A stretch of 64,000 nt of DNA from Isochrysis galbana (taxonomy: Eukaryota > Haptophyta > Isochrysidales > Isochrysidaceae). Every line of letters starts with the position of its first letter. The first letter of the stretch is position 1. The DNA lies in assembly GCA_018136815.1 (NCBI GenBank), contig CM030931.1, positions 3,912,148-3,976,147 of the forward strand. The letters run 5' to 3'. The position numbers and the translations under genes were made by a program. The notes under the pieces were generated by a model. The model saw nothing but the letters and a program-made list of their open reading frames with translations, made no database searches and was not told where the DNA came from. This document shows positions 29,427-40,276 of the stretch, piece by piece.

Positions 29427-32400
29427 ATGAACCCCAATGCTCCAGCCTTCAACTTCAACCCCTCCGCCGGTGAGCTGCCCCCTGCGTCTCTCTCTCCCTC
29501 TCTCCCTCTCTCCCTCTCTCCCTCTCTCCCTCTCTCCCTCTCTCCCTCTCTCCCTCTCTCCCACTCTCCCTCTCCCTCCCCCTCCCCCTCCCCCTCCCCC
29601 TCCCCCCCCTTCCCTCTTGGGCCTGCCCCTCGACCCCCCCCCCCTCCCCTCCCTCCTCCCTCTGCTCCCCCTCTTCCCTCTCTCCCTCCTCGTGCTGTCC
29701 CCACCCGCACTCGCACCCCCACTTCCACCCCCCACCCCCACCCCCCAAGCCCCTTACGTCCAACCCCTTGCTCCCCCCCCCCCCCCCCCTCCCGCGCGCG
29801 CCGCCTACCCTCTCCCACGCCAGCCCTCTCTTCCCCTCTCTGCTTGCACGTGTCCTCCCATGGACTGGCGCTCACTTCCGCTGCTTTGTTCGTCTCCGTC
29901 ATCTTCCCTTCCTCTTCTGCCCTGAGACAATTCTCGCCATCTGTCCCCACGGCCTTTCCCGTCCGCCCCTTCTCTGCTCCTCTACACCCCCCGCAGCTCA
30001 TACCCCTCCACACACTATTGTTGCCTCGCTCACCCCTTTGGCTTGTGCTGTGTTCGCCGCTCTGGTCTGCACACTTCTCGCCTTCGGAGCCCCCTCTACG
30101 CGCGTCTTCCCCTCACTCTACATATCTCCTTGATCTTGCCTCGCTTCTGCGCTTTCCCCTCTTGGCCCTCTCCCTTGCGTGCCCTCTCTGCTCCCCTCCT
30201 CACAGCCCCCTCCCCGCACCCCCGTTGGCCTGTAGCTTCCTTCGTGCCGGGGGGCGCGCCCGGCCAGATGCCGGTGTATCCGCCATACGGCTACCCCCCG
30301 CCTGGCCAGATGACGCCGCAACAACAGGCGCAGCTCGCCCAGCAGCAGCAGTTTGCGCAACAGCAGTTCGCGCAACAACAGTACTACGCGCAACAGCAGC
30401 AATACCAACAGCACCCGCCGCCGCACGGCTTCAACCAGCAGCCCGGCGGGCAGCCCCATGGCGGGGGCCGTGGTGGAGGCGGTGGAGCCGGCCGCGGCCG
30501 CGGCGGGCAGCAGCAAGGTGGCAAGGGGGGCAGCAATAAGGGCAAGGGGGGCGGTGGCACTGGCGGCGGCGCTGGCGGCGGCGCCGGCGCCGGCCCTGGT
30601 AGCGAGCCCAAGCAACCGCAGGAGGTGCGCGCAGGCTCGGTGCACGAGCCACGCCCTTCCTCCCCGCATCATTGCACGCACGCCGCGCCCTTCCGTCCCG
30701 CTCCTAAAATCACTCTCTCAGTCGAACCCCCCCCCCCCTCTCCTTCAGCCCGCCGCTCCAGCGCCGATGACGGCCATCCAAAAGGCAGAAGCGCGCGCCA
30801 AGGCGGCGGCCGCCGAGGCCGAAAAGGCGGCGGCCGCAAAGAAGGCGGAGAAAAAGGCCAAGGCCGCCGCGCAGAAGGCGGCGGCCGACGAGAAGGCGGC
30901 GGCCGAGGAGAAGGCGGCGGCCGAGGAGAAGGCGGCGGCGGACGCCAAGGCGGCGGCGGACGCCAAGGCGGCTGAGGAGAAGAACGAGCCCGCCGAGGCA
31001 AAGGCGGAGTCCGAGGCGGCCGAGAAGGTCAAGGCGGAGGAGGGCACGTGGGAGGACGCGGCGGACGCGCCCGCCGAGGAGCCGAAGAAGGCCGAGGAGA
31101 GCAAGGCGGAGGCGCCGGAGCCGGCCGGGGAGGAGGATGCGGCGGACTCGGCCAAGCCTGCGGCGAGCAACCTGCCCTTGCGCGAGCGCGACGAGCGCGA
31201 GCATCTCAACCTCGTCTTCATCGGCCACGTCGACGCGGGCAAGTCCACCTTCTGCGGTCAGATCCTCTATCAGACTGACCAGGTGTGCTGACGGCTTCAC
31301 CGCCACGGCGGCCGCCGCTGGACCCCGGCGTCCAATGCCGCCCTTCGCCGCGCCCCGCGCAGGTCGACGCGCGCACCATCGAGAAGTACGAAAAGGAGGC
31401 CAAGGAGAAGAACCGCGACTCGTGGTTCCTCGCCTTCATAATGGTGCGCCCGTCGCGCCGTTTCGCGCGCGCGCCCCGCGGCATGGTGCGCCCACCCGCC
31501 CGCTCTGGCACGTGCCACAGGACACCAACGAGGAGGAGCGGGCCAAGGGCAAGACCGTCGAGGTAGGCCGTGCGCACTTTGAGACCAAGGCGAAGCGCTA
31601 CACCATCCTCGACGCGCCGGGCCACAAGAACTATGTGCCCAACATGATCGCCGGCGCCTGCCAGGTTCGCGGCGTCGCCCGCAATCGCTCCACCACCTGG
31701 GGCTGAACTCGGCACCTCGCGCCCCCCCCCCGCCCACAGGCCGACGTCGGCATCCTTGTGATCTCTGCTCGCAAGGGCGAGTTCGAGACGGGTTTCGATC
31801 GCGGCGGCCAAACGCGCGAGCACGCACTCCTTGCCAAGGTGCGCTCTCCCGGTTCTTCCCCTCTCCTCTCTTGCCCACACCGGCGGCCGCACTGCCTCCC
31901 CGCCATCCCCGCCGACTCGCGCTCCTCTTCCCGCAGACGCTAGGGGTGCGGCTCCTTGTCGTCGTGATCAACAAGATGGACGATCCGACGGTCAAGTGGT
32001 CGCAGGAACGCTTCAACGAGTGCGAAGAGAAGCTGTCCCCCTTCCTCAAGGTGTGCCGCATCACGCGGGTGGTCGTGATCCCTCTCGCCGCCGCCCACCC
32101 CTCCCTCGCCGGCGCGTAGGGTTGCGGGTACAACGTGAAGAAGGACGTCGTCTTCGTGCCCATCTCGGCGCTCACCGCAGCCAACGTGACCAAGCGCTTC
32201 GACGGCGCGCCGTGGTACTCTGGCCCATGCTTCCTCGAGGTTCTAGACTTGCTGCCGGCTTGTGATCGTAATCACAACAGCGCGCTGCGCCTCCCAATCC
32301 TCTCCAAGTACAAGGACCTGGGCACCGTCGTTGAGGGCAAGGTGTTCCCTGTCCGGCCGCCCGCGCCGCCCGGTTGGCAGCCCATCCGGAAGCCTGCCCC

Positions 32401-33194
32401 ATCCCTTGGGTGATCCGCCCGCCCCCCCCGCCCCCCCTCTTGAGCGCAGGTGGAGCAAGGCACCATCACGGCCGGCGACAAGCTCTACGTCATGCCCAAT
32501 CGCGTGCCCGTCGAGGTTGTCAACGTGTGGCTCGACCAGGACGAGGTTGCCTACCTTGTTGGCGGCGAAAACGCACGCGTCAAGCTCAAGGCGCGCGAGC
32601 GAGCCGAAGAGGCGTCGCCACACTTGCGGGCAAGCTCGGCAACCAACCCGCACCCTCGCCCACCCCAACGCAGGACATCTCCGACGAGGACATCCTGCCG
32701 GGATTCGTACTGACATCGCGTGGCGACGGAGCGTGCCCCGCGGTGAGGCGCTTTGAGGCGCAGGTGCGCGTGGTTGAGCTGCTCGAGCACAAGTCCATCT
32801 TTTCTGCCGGCTACTCCGCGATCCTGCACGTGCACGCTGCGGCGGAGGAGTGCACTATTCTCGAGCTTACCTCGTCCATCGACAAGAAGACCGGTACGCG
32901 CGCGCGCAGCCGTGGCCTCGCGCGGAGTCCGTCTGGCGTCGCCCGCCCGATGTCCCCTCTTCCGCCGCTCCGCGTGTACCAGCCGCTGCCGCGACCTGTC
33001 TCTCAGGAAAGCGCTCTAAGCGCAAGCCCATGTTCGTCAAGTCGGGAGAGGTGGTCACGTGCATCATCGAGATCGAGCAGGCCGTCTGCATCGAACCTTT
33101 CGAGCAATGTGCGCAGATGGGCCGCTTCACGCTCCGAGACGAAGGCACGACCATCGGTATTGGCAAGGTTCTCGAGCTGTTGCCGGGGCCATGA
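29427..33194 (+). CDS. Eukaryotic release factor 3 (eRF3, Sup35/GSPT-like), 11 exons
   Basis: GTPase that works with eRF1 in translation termination in the cytosol. Exons: 29427-29469, 30236-30624, 30749-31282, 31363-31443, 31521-31664, 31740-31838, 31937-32050, 32120-32341, 32450-32590, 32674-32893, 33007-33194; 724 residues, phase kept throughout, intron 9 GC-AG. N-terminus [14 protein letters not shown] fits the PAM2 motif that binds poly(A)-binding protein, followed by SFVPGG. Residues about 41-73 are Gln-rich, 86-137 Gly/RGG-rich, 150-295 an Ala/Lys/Glu-rich charged linker, as in the N and M regions of Sup35. GTPase motifs: GHVDAGKST (about 303), [23 protein letters not shown]. The eRF3 hallmarks [26 protein letters not shown] and [19 protein letters not shown] exclude EF-1alpha and favour eRF3 over HBS1. 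Confidence 0.95.
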
Positions 33195-33825
33195 GCTGGG
33201 GGCACGTACTCCCGCGGCCAGCCGGCCGGGCGAGTACGCATGCGGGGATGACGTGATGACGATGTGGCGTGCATGAGAGCGGTCCCGCAGAGTGTTGGGC
33301 GGACGGTGGCGAGGCGTGAGGGCGGGCAGGCCCCGGTGCGGGGTCACATAGGGCGCCACATTCGTCCGCCACGCCGCCGCTCCCGTGGAAGAGGGGGTTT
33401 TGCCAGATTGGTGCCGGGTGTTGTGGGTCGTGGCATGGATGGAAACGTAGCGGAGCGGGGGACGAGCGCAGGCTTCAATCAGGCTTGCGGCCACGTGGCA
33501 GTGGCGGGTGCCGCAGCTAGCGTCTCAAGCGCGTACAGAGCGCCCGGGCCAGCGCCGCTCGGGAGCCGCGACGCATACATGCGCGCGCCGCGTAGCGTAG
33601 CACTGGCAGTGTGACGGAGTCGGATGGATGCTGCTGAGGAATGTGAGAAGATGCAACCGGATGTCAGGGTTTTTTTTATCGGCCACATCCCCCCATGGCG
33701 GGTATGGGAAAGTGCATCCGCCCTACAAATGGAGGGACGATGGCCGATTAAGCTCGGGGATCACCCCGACAGCGCATGCATCGGCATCACTGATTCTGTG
33801 ATTCTCACTCGTCGTAAAAGGGGCA
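33195..33825. other. eRF3 3' flank
   Basis: GC-rich sequence with no supported gene. It likely includes the eRF3 3' UTR. The part 33670-33830 is less GC-rich and leads into a LINE tail. Confidence 0.45.
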
Positions 33826-33827
33826 CA

Positions 33828-34275
33828 CCACTAAAAAAAAATCTTAATAGTCTCGCCGCGCGCGCGACCCTGCACAGCCTCCCTGCAGCCGCGCCCGCTT
33901 CCCTTATCACCCCTCCACCTGCCTAGCGGCGCCCGTCCCCTCGTGCTCTACCTAGGGGCTTGGTGTAGTAGGTTTCCACTGGCAGACGGTGGTGTGTACC
34001 GATCCCCGATGGCTTAGTTAGCGCTCTCCTTCCTCCTGCGCCATCTGGCTACCTACCGCTCTTTCGTTTTTCTTCCTTGCGCTGGGCGCTGGGCGCCGGG
34101 CACCTGCGGTCTGTGGCTATTCATCGGGTGAAGAGCGAAGAGCAGTCAGCGGCGGGGGCGTGTATGTTTAGGCAAGCCCCTGCGCCATGTCGAGCGCTCG
34201 AGCGCTTGTGCTACTAGCTTCAGGTTCGCACTTATGACTTGGGTCCCTTTGTCGTCAACTAACTTTACACTCAGT
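33828..34275 (-). pseudogene. LINE 3' UTR and last codons, second family
   Basis: Minus-strand remnant: the frame KLVDDKGTQVISANLKLVAQ ends around 34150, matching the C-termini at 16500 and 41740. The 3' UTR from 34145 to 33835 closely matches 16150-16470 (CGCGCGCGACCCTGCACARC, CTCGTGCTCTACCTAGGGGC). Sense-strand terminus: GACTATTAAGA and about nine T. Confidence 0.8.
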
Positions 34276-34460
34276 TGCCATGGAGCGCGCCGACGCTCCC
34301 CTCCTCTCCTTCGGGTCCCCTGCCGAGGGCGGCCCCCCAGCCCCCATGGCGAGCAGTCACTGTTGAAGCGGCCGCGTCCGCCCGTTGAGGCCGAGCAGGT
34401 GCGTGCGACCCCTGTTGCGGATCGTGTGGAGCTGTGGCTGTGGTGCGACTGGGTGTGAGT
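34255..34460 (+). pseudogene. LINE ORF1 head, MERADAP type, left inverted copy
   Basis: Start codon at 34280, reading MERADAPLLSFGSPAEGGPP, then a frameshift; the continuation KRPRPPVEAEQV...ATPVADRV is in another frame. An inverted partner lies at 35600-35765. It abuts the minus-strand LINE end at 34275. Confidence 0.6.
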
Positions 34461-35032
34461 GGAGGATGAACTGTAACATGAGATGTAGGGCCCGACTGGA
34501 GCATGGGGGGTGAACAATGGGGAGCCGGGGAAGCGTGCGGGGACGGGGCCGAAGACATGGGCGTACACTCAGCCATCACGGGGCGCAGCAGCACGAGAAC
34601 GGGGACAGAGGACGGACGAGGAGGCACAGGGAGCGCTCGAGCGGTGGCGCAAAGCGTAGTCAAGACACAGAGGGAAAACGTCACGCGCGGGGGGGGGAGG
34701 GAATCGCGCGGGAAAGAACTAGACAAAAGGGGGCCGGAAACTCAAGGAAGCACTCGGGGAGAGACGGGAGGGGAGAGAGGGGGGAGGGCTTCCGCGGGGG
34801 AGCCGGAAGAGGAGAGGAGAAGGGAGGGGGGGCGGACCGATACGGGACGATACGGGAAGAAGGGAGCTGGGGCGCGGCGACGGAGAGGGAGTCGCGCGGG
34901 AAGACCTAAAATTGGAACGTACGAGGGGGAAGTGTACCCTCTACCCGCGACACCCCCCCCGATGCGAGAGCCGGTGTCGGGGCGGCGCGCGCATCGTAGA
35001 AGGCGGGGAGAGGGGAGACGGGACCGAATGAT
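34461..35032. other. Spacer between inverted ORF1 heads
   Basis: GA-rich sequence with Arg/Gly-rich frames that are not convincing genes. If the copia fragment to its right is real, part of this could be LTR or 3' sequence of that element, but no LTR pair can be identified. Confidence 0.35.
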
Positions 35033-35260
35033 TCAGGCGGAGGCATGGGCCCAGGCGTTGGTGGCGTAGCGAACGCATGCGTCGAGCTTGCGCTTGGGGA
35101 GCCACTTCGTCAGGAAATCGGCCGCCATGTGTTCGGTGCCGACGTGGCGGAGGGCGACTTCGCCGGCGGCAACGCGCTGGAGGAGCGTGTGGTCTCGAAC
35201 TTGTCGCCTCCGACCCAGGGATGGTGGCACGCCGGATCCTCACGGGCGCCATTCGCGACG
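35033..35260 (-). pseudogene. Ty1/copia RNase H C-terminal fragment
   Basis: Minus-strand frame with VRDHTLLQRVAAGEVALRHV and GTEHMAADFLTKWLPKRKLD, then a stop at 35033. The pattern, RxHxLxxxVxxGEVxLxxVxTxxxxADxLTKxLP, is the end of the copia RNase H domain. Only this piece is present; integrase and RT are absent. It sits between two inverted LINE ORF1 heads. Confidence 0.75.
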
Positions 35261-35499
35261 TGATGAGGGCGCGCCCGACGCCGCCGCCTTATTCCTGTGC
35301 GTAACTGTCGCCCCGTCGGATCGTCCGTCGCCCCGTCGCTCTCTTGTCGGCATTCTCTTCCTTTTCGGTCTGCCAGCGGGTTCCTGTGCGTTCCGTGATA
35401 GGGATACGTTAGTGTGGAGAGTATTGACGTGAGTGTAGTGTCATCTTGTCGGTCCATCGGCCTGTAGCCGTCTGTCGTCTATGCCCATGGAGGATGAGG

Positions 35500-35768
35500 A
35501 AGTGTGGTCGTGGAGGTGGTGTGTTGGGGTCTACAGACTTCCACCCCCCATGTGGGGGGCCAGCATGTCTGTCTTGGCGGGTGTGGCCGAGGCCACGGGC
35601 CGCGGGGTGCGACCGGGGTCGCACACACCTGCTCGGCCTCTGACGGCGGACGCGGTCGCTTCGATTGCGACAGGTCCATGGGGGCTGGGGGGCCGCCCTC
35701 GGCGGGGGGCCCGAAGGAGAGGAGAGGCGCGCCGGCGCGCTCCATCGCGTCTAACTATAAAGTTAGTT
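35500..35768 (-). pseudogene. LINE ORF1 head, MERAGAP type, right inverted copy
   Basis: Minus-strand frame starting at 35745: MERAGAPLLSFGPPAEGGPP, then KRPRPPSEAEQVCATPVAP. It matches the plus-strand copy at 34255 but stays in frame further. Directly upstream (35760-35800) is a plus-strand LINE-type tail, GAGGCGAGAATATTAAAAGG then T-rich. Confidence 0.65.
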
Positions 35769-35799
35769 GCGAGGCGAGAATATTAAAAGGTATTTTTTA

Positions 35800-36375
35800 T
35801 GCCCTTGGTCGTCCTCGTGTTTTTTGTTTTCATATAGGGTGTGTGTCCAATCCCCGGCCACAACTTACTTTCTACTTTACGGCCTCCCCGCCGCCGAGAG
35901 CTCGTAGGAAATCTCTCTTCAACTTAAACAGCGGCTTGTAGCACCTTTGGAATGTGCTTCACGAGAGTTTGCTCTCATGCGTCAAATGGTTTTTTTTTCA
36001 TGTAACGCACCCTATCTTCAAAGGAGAACCCATGGCACCGCGCATTCTGAAGCGCCAGCAATCACGTGTGTGCGTAGAGCTCGTTGTCCATCTCGGGCAG
36101 CGCTCACTGTATTTGCGCTAGAGCTCGTGCCGGATCACACTCGAGCTCGGGCACTTCTTCAACTATCTTTGCGCTCGAGTGCGGTCATACCGGACCATCC
36201 TCATCCTCTCGCCGGGCAAGATGACTCGTCCTTCCCCCCCCTGACTTCACCCCTCGCAAACTCCCCCCCCCAAACACATCCTAAGCACACCAAGCGGCCT
36301 GACACGAACGGGCCCTGAGTTAGACACAAAGAAGCCAGTGCCGCCTGCCAATTCAAGACGCACGGGTGTTTGATG
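35800..36375. other. Spacer downstream of the ankyrin gene
   Basis: No supported gene. The part next to 36379 is probably the 3' UTR of the ankyrin gene, which runs leftward. Confidence 0.45.
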
Positions 36376-36378
36376 CTC

Positions 36379-38634
36379 TCAGAGCATGACATCGAGCGCG
36401 CAGCTACACCACTCGTAACGAGTCTTTAGGAGCCTGCGCAGCATCCGGTCGTCACCGACACGTTTCGCGGTCGTCTTCGCGAGCATCAGCGCAGTCTTCC
36501 CATCCCTGTCGTGAATGTGAGGATCGGCGCGGAAGTCGACCAGCAGGCTAGCGCAAGCCGCCAGGCCCTCCGCGTACCGCTCACCATTCACGGAGGAGAC
36601 GAGCCGGTTGTACCTGTCGCAGCACAAGAAGAGGGCCGAGCGGCCGACGGCGCTCACCGCATTCGCATCGGCGCCGGCTTCAAGGAGCGTGCGCGCCATC
36701 TCCAAGCAGCCATTGTCGGCCGCTTGCATGAGCGGAGTCAGACCTTCGCAGCGCCCTAGATTAGGATCAGCGCGAGCTTCGACGAGCTGATGCACGCACC
36801 GCGCGCACGTCTTTTCGCAATGGCCCGCTTCAAAATCGACGGAAGCCAAGCCGATGCTACTGGCAAGTACTAATGCCGAGAGACCGCACGAATTCGTCAT
36901 ATTAACATCTGCCTGTGCTTGCAAGAGCGCGTGCACTGTCTGATCGTTACCCGACCTTGCTGCGAACATCAACGGTGTTAGACGAGCCCTGGTGTTGCTT
37001 GTGGCATTGACGTTCGCGCCCGCCGCCACGAGGACCCGCACCACGTCGGATGCGTTCCGCACACACGCAGAGTGTATCGGCGGGAGCCGCAGGCTGCTAC
37101 CGTTCACATCGGCCTTGGCATCGATGAGGCATGCTGCGATCACCGCGTCATGTGCCTCGCAAAGCGGTGTGCCCCTATTGGCACCGCTAACCCCGTTAAC
37201 GCTCGCGCCGGCAGCGACAAGGAGTTGAACACACGACAGGTGCCCGTGGTTGGCGGACACCGCTAGCGGACACGATCCTGCGGACGGCGCAGTACTAGGG
37301 TTGGCGCCGTCCGGGTTCGCCGAGGCCGCAAGCAACATTTCGACGATCTCGGCGTGCCCCGCACTTGACGCTGCACACAAGGCATGGCGACTCTCGATGT
37401 CAAAGGTGGTGGTGCGCCTCTGCCGCAGTAGTGTCTGCACGCAGGTCGCGTGGCCGCGCGTCGACGCAAGCGATAAGGCAACCTCCAGCCTGGGTGCGAG
37501 TATTTTGCTCTCTTTGAGGATGAGCTGCAAGCATTCAACGTGACCGTACCGCGCGGCCGCTTCAGCCGGTCCGAGATTGCGGAACAGAGCATCCGCCAGC
37601 GGCATGGGGACGCTATCAAGGTTGTCGAGAAGTCTGTCCATCCAGCGGTTACATGGCTCATCGGGCGCAGCGTCCTCTCGCTCGAGCTGCCGGAAGGCCT
37701 CGAGGAGTTCGAGCAGGACCGAGGCGTGGCCGAGCGCGCAGATGAGGACGACCAAGGTTGGGTCATACGTCGCGTGCGTCTCTGCTGCGCGGACGATGCG
37801 CACAAGCAGAGCGAAGCTCTCGCTCCTGCCTCCTCCCCGCCTGAGGCACTCCACGAACGCATCATTGAGCAGGTCGTGTGGATCCCACGCGCGTCCCGCC
37901 ATCCACACGCAACTCTCGTCGCAGCTCTTGAGGGCGTGGCACGTCGAACTGAGGCTGCCTGCGGCGCGGATGTCGAGCCATCGCAGGATCTCCCCGAGCT
38001 CGTCCCGGGAAAGCCGTAGAAGGTCTGCGGTGAGGAAGGGGGCGAGTGGCGCGGAAATGAGCGGCTTGGTTGCGAAGGCGAGAAGCTTGACTTGGTACCA
38101 CGGCGTATGTGGGCAAATGAAGTTGTAACAAAGCCGGAAGGTTTCAATCCCTGGGGCTGGAACCCAAGCGAAGGTGGGCGAGCCAGTGTGGGGCGATGGT
38201 GGCACGCTTGGCTTGTCGCCGTGGCGTGGAAGAGCCAAAATGGGGAGCGACAAGCTCCACCGTCTCCATTCAACCTTCCTTCGCCCTAGAAGCTCTTCCA
38301 CCGCCCCCGCCCTGTCCTCTCTCGGCTGCTGCAGCCACACTGTGAAGTGTGCAGGCACACCGTAAAGTGCTGGGGAGCCATGGCCCGTGTTCCTCCCCCC
38401 CCCCCTTCCCCTTCCCCCCGCCCTTCTCCTTCCCGATCCCCCTGTCCTCCACCCGCCGCCCTGCCGCTTACCCCCCCCCCCCCTCCACCTCCAGCCCCCC
38501 CCCCCCCCCCCGTCGTCCTCCACTCCTTCTTCTCCCCCTACCCCTTCCTCGAGTCCTACCCCCCCCCCCCCTTTCCCCCAGTCCCTCTCCCCCCCTTCCC
38601 GTTTCCCCCCGGCCTTCTTCCAGCACACACGCAC
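36379..38634 (-). CDS. F-box-like ankyrin-repeat protein
   Basis: Long uninterrupted frame. The supported part starts at about 38024 with DLLRLSRDELGEILRWLDIR...LSSTCHAL, an F-box-like segment, followed by about ten ankyrin repeats. Clear ones read SSAGHAEIVEMLLAASANPD, ANHGHLSCVQLLVAAGASVN, VRVLVAAGANVNATSN, RLTPLMFAARSGNDQTVHAL, LTPLMQAADNGCLEMARTLL and DGKTALMLAKTT. Ankyrin repeats bind proteins; with an F-box the protein could recruit targets to an SCF ubiquitin ligase (inference). The first 200 residues of the open frame are Gly/Arg low complexity and a linker without Met. A good acceptor (CCTTCCTCACCGCAG) at 38025 suggests that a short first exon lies upstream and that the 5' part of this frame is intron. 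Confidence 0.8.
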   Translation of the reverse strand: MRVCWKKAGGKREGGERDWGKGGGGVGLEEGVGGEEGVEDDGGGGGGWRWRGGGGKRQGGGWRTGGSGRRRAGGRGRGGGRNTGHGSPALYGVPAHFTVWLQQPREDRAGAVEELLGRRKVEWRRWSLSLPILALPRHGDKPSVPPSPHTGSPTFAWVPAPGIETFRLCYNFICPHTPWYQVKLLAFATKPLISAPLAPFLTADLLRLSRDELGEILRWLDIRAAGSLSSTCHALKSCDESCVWMAGRAWDPHDLLNDAFVECLRRGGGRSESFALLVRIVRAAETHATYDPTLVVLICALGHASVLLELLEAFRQLEREDAAPDEPCNRWMDRLLDNLDSVPMPLADALFRNLGPAEAAARYGHVECLQLILKESKILAPRLEVALSLASTRGHATCVQTLLRQRRTTTFDIESRHALCAASSAGHAEIVEMLLAASANPDGANPSTAPSAGSCPLAVSANHGHLSCVQLLVAAGASVNGVSGANRGTPLCEAHDAVIAACLIDAKADVNGSSLRLPPIHSACVRNASDVVRVLVAAGANVNATSNTRARLTPLMFAARSGNDQTVHALLQAQADVNMTNSCGLSALVLASSIGLASVDFEAGHCEKTCARCVHQLVEARADPNLGRCEGLTPLMQAADNGCLEMARTLLEAGADANAVSAVGRSALFLCCDRYNRLVSSVNGERYAEGLAACASLLVDFRADPHIHDRDGKTALMLAKTTAKRVGDDRMLRRLLKTRYEWCSCALDVML

Positions 38635-39206
38635 AGTCTGCCTTCACCCTGATTCCGCAGGCTGCGAGAAGGAAGTTCCCCCCTCTCCTCACCCTCATCT
38701 CTCAGCCCGCAGCCCACGGACGCTGGGCAAAAGCAGCGAGAGAGAGAGAGGAGGGGAGGGGTAGAGGGAGAGAGGCGGTGAGGGTTGGGGTGGTGGGAAG
38801 TGGAGGGATCGGGAGGCGGGCAGTTGGGGGGGCACCCACGGGAAGCCTCCGGAGGGTTCATTTCTGTCTGGCACAGGAAGGAGAGGAGAGGACAGGGGGT
38901 TCCGGTGGAAGAAGAAGAGGGAGGGGCGAGCGGAGAGAGCCGGGGCACATCTCTCTCTCTCTTCTCTCTCTCTCTTCTCTACTCTCTCTCTACTCTACTC
39001 TTCTCTCTCTTCTCTCTCTCTCCCTCTGCTCTCTCTACGCTCTCTCCTATTCTCTCTCTCTTCTCTCTCTCTCTCCTCTCTGCCTCTCTCTCTCTCTCTA
39101 TTCTCGCTCTCTCTCTGCCTTTCTGCTCTCTCTACTTTTCCCTCTCTTCTCTCTGCTCTCTCTCCCCTCTCTACGCTCTCTCCTATTCTCACTCTCTCTC
39201 TTCTCG

Positions 39207-39240
<34 letters not shown>

Positions 39241-39450
39241 CCCTCTCTCTCTCTCCCTCTCCCTCTCTCTACTCTCTCTACTCTCTCCCTTCCCCCCCTC
39301 TTCTCTCTCTCTCCTATTCTCTCTCTCTCTCTCTCTCTTCTCGCCCTCTCTCTCTCTCCCCCTCCTCCCCCCCGGTCTCTCTCTTCCCTCTCTTCTCCCT
39401 CTCTCTTCTCTCTCCCCCCCCCCCCCCTCTCTCTCTCTCTGATGAGGATG
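38395..39450. repeat. C-rich and CT-rich tract
   Basis: Poly-C/CCT from 38395 to 38610, then CTCTCTTCTCT microsatellite from 38950 to 39440. Frames are Pro/Ser/Leu repeats. It is purine-rich on the sense strand of the leftward ankyrin gene, unlike the other host genes. Confidence 0.85.
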
Positions 39451-40030
39451 GCCCGCGGATCCCGCCGAGGAGCGAGAGACCCGTCCGCCAGATCCGATCT
39501 CCCCCCGCACGAGATCCCGATCTCCACGAGCGGCCCCAGCCGGCCAGATCCCGAGATCCCGAATCCTCCCGCGGGGCTCAGATCCCATCCCTATGGCCCA
39601 CTCCGCACAATCCGCCCACCCTTCCCACACTTCCCCATCCGTCCCCTAAGTAAAGTCATCGCCCAGACTCCTCGGGACGTTTTTTTTTCTTTTTTCTCCA
39701 TCCGTCCCCCTCTCTCTCTTCCCCTTTCTCCTCCCCCTCCCGCTAGACTGGGACAAGGCCTTCGAGAAGAGAGTCCACTCTGGGAGTTCTCTCACCTTGT
39801 CCTTCAAAGGCCTTCATGCGAAACACAGGTGAACGCCGTGTTTCTACCAAAAAAAGGTCCAAAAACAGCCGTGCTTCGCCGTGTTTCAAACCTCTTGAGG
39901 CGCAACGCAAGAGGAAGCACAGAGGCGCGCGCGTGCGCGGCCAACCGGCCACAGAGGCCGCCGTGAAGGAGCAAAGGAGCGTCAGTCGCTACACGAGGGG
40001 GCGAAGAAAGTCTAGCGGGAGGGGGAGATC
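39451..40030. other. Spacer with GATCCCGA-rich sequence
   Basis: Unique sequence after the CT tract (GAGATCCCGATCTCC, CCCGAGATCCCGAATCC) with an open plus-strand frame but no domain. It could be a 5' exon of an unrecognised plus-strand gene. Confidence 0.3.
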
Positions 40031-40035
40031 ATTTA

Positions 40036-40063
40036 GTTAGGGTTAGGGTTAGGGTTAGGGTTA
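40036..40063. repeat. Interstitial TTAGGG tract
   Basis: TTAG followed by four TTAGGG units. Such a short internal tract is compatible with telomere-type repeats patched at a past break, or with chance. Confidence 0.85.
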
Positions 40064-40276
40064 CATTTAGTTTGTAGTTAGCACAGCAGGTTAGGAAAGA
40101 CTTACACGAGGGAGTAAGCCTGCAAACTATGAAGCATCTGATAGTGTGATTGGTGGTTGATTCGCGAACTAAATGAACGCTCAACACCAACACGCTTGGA
40201 CAAGAATTGTCATCTGCAATAAGACTGTGAATAGGTTTGATTCAGAGCTTTGATGTTAGAACCTAATAGTCCACTT

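Noticed and set aside
28871-30013. 380-residue minus-strand frame opposite the eRF3 5' region
   Set aside because: Gly/Glu/Arg repeats read from CT-rich DNA; it overlaps eRF3 exon 1 and intron 1.
30710-31306. Leu/Arg-rich minus-strand frame opposite eRF3 exon 3
   Set aside because: It is the antisense shadow of the Ala/Lys/Glu linker of eRF3.
30236-33194. EF-1alpha or HBS1 instead of eRF3
   Set aside because: [14 protein letters not shown], the [12 protein letters not shown] segment and the PAM2 N-terminus are eRF3 traits; the EF-1alpha signatures at these places differ.
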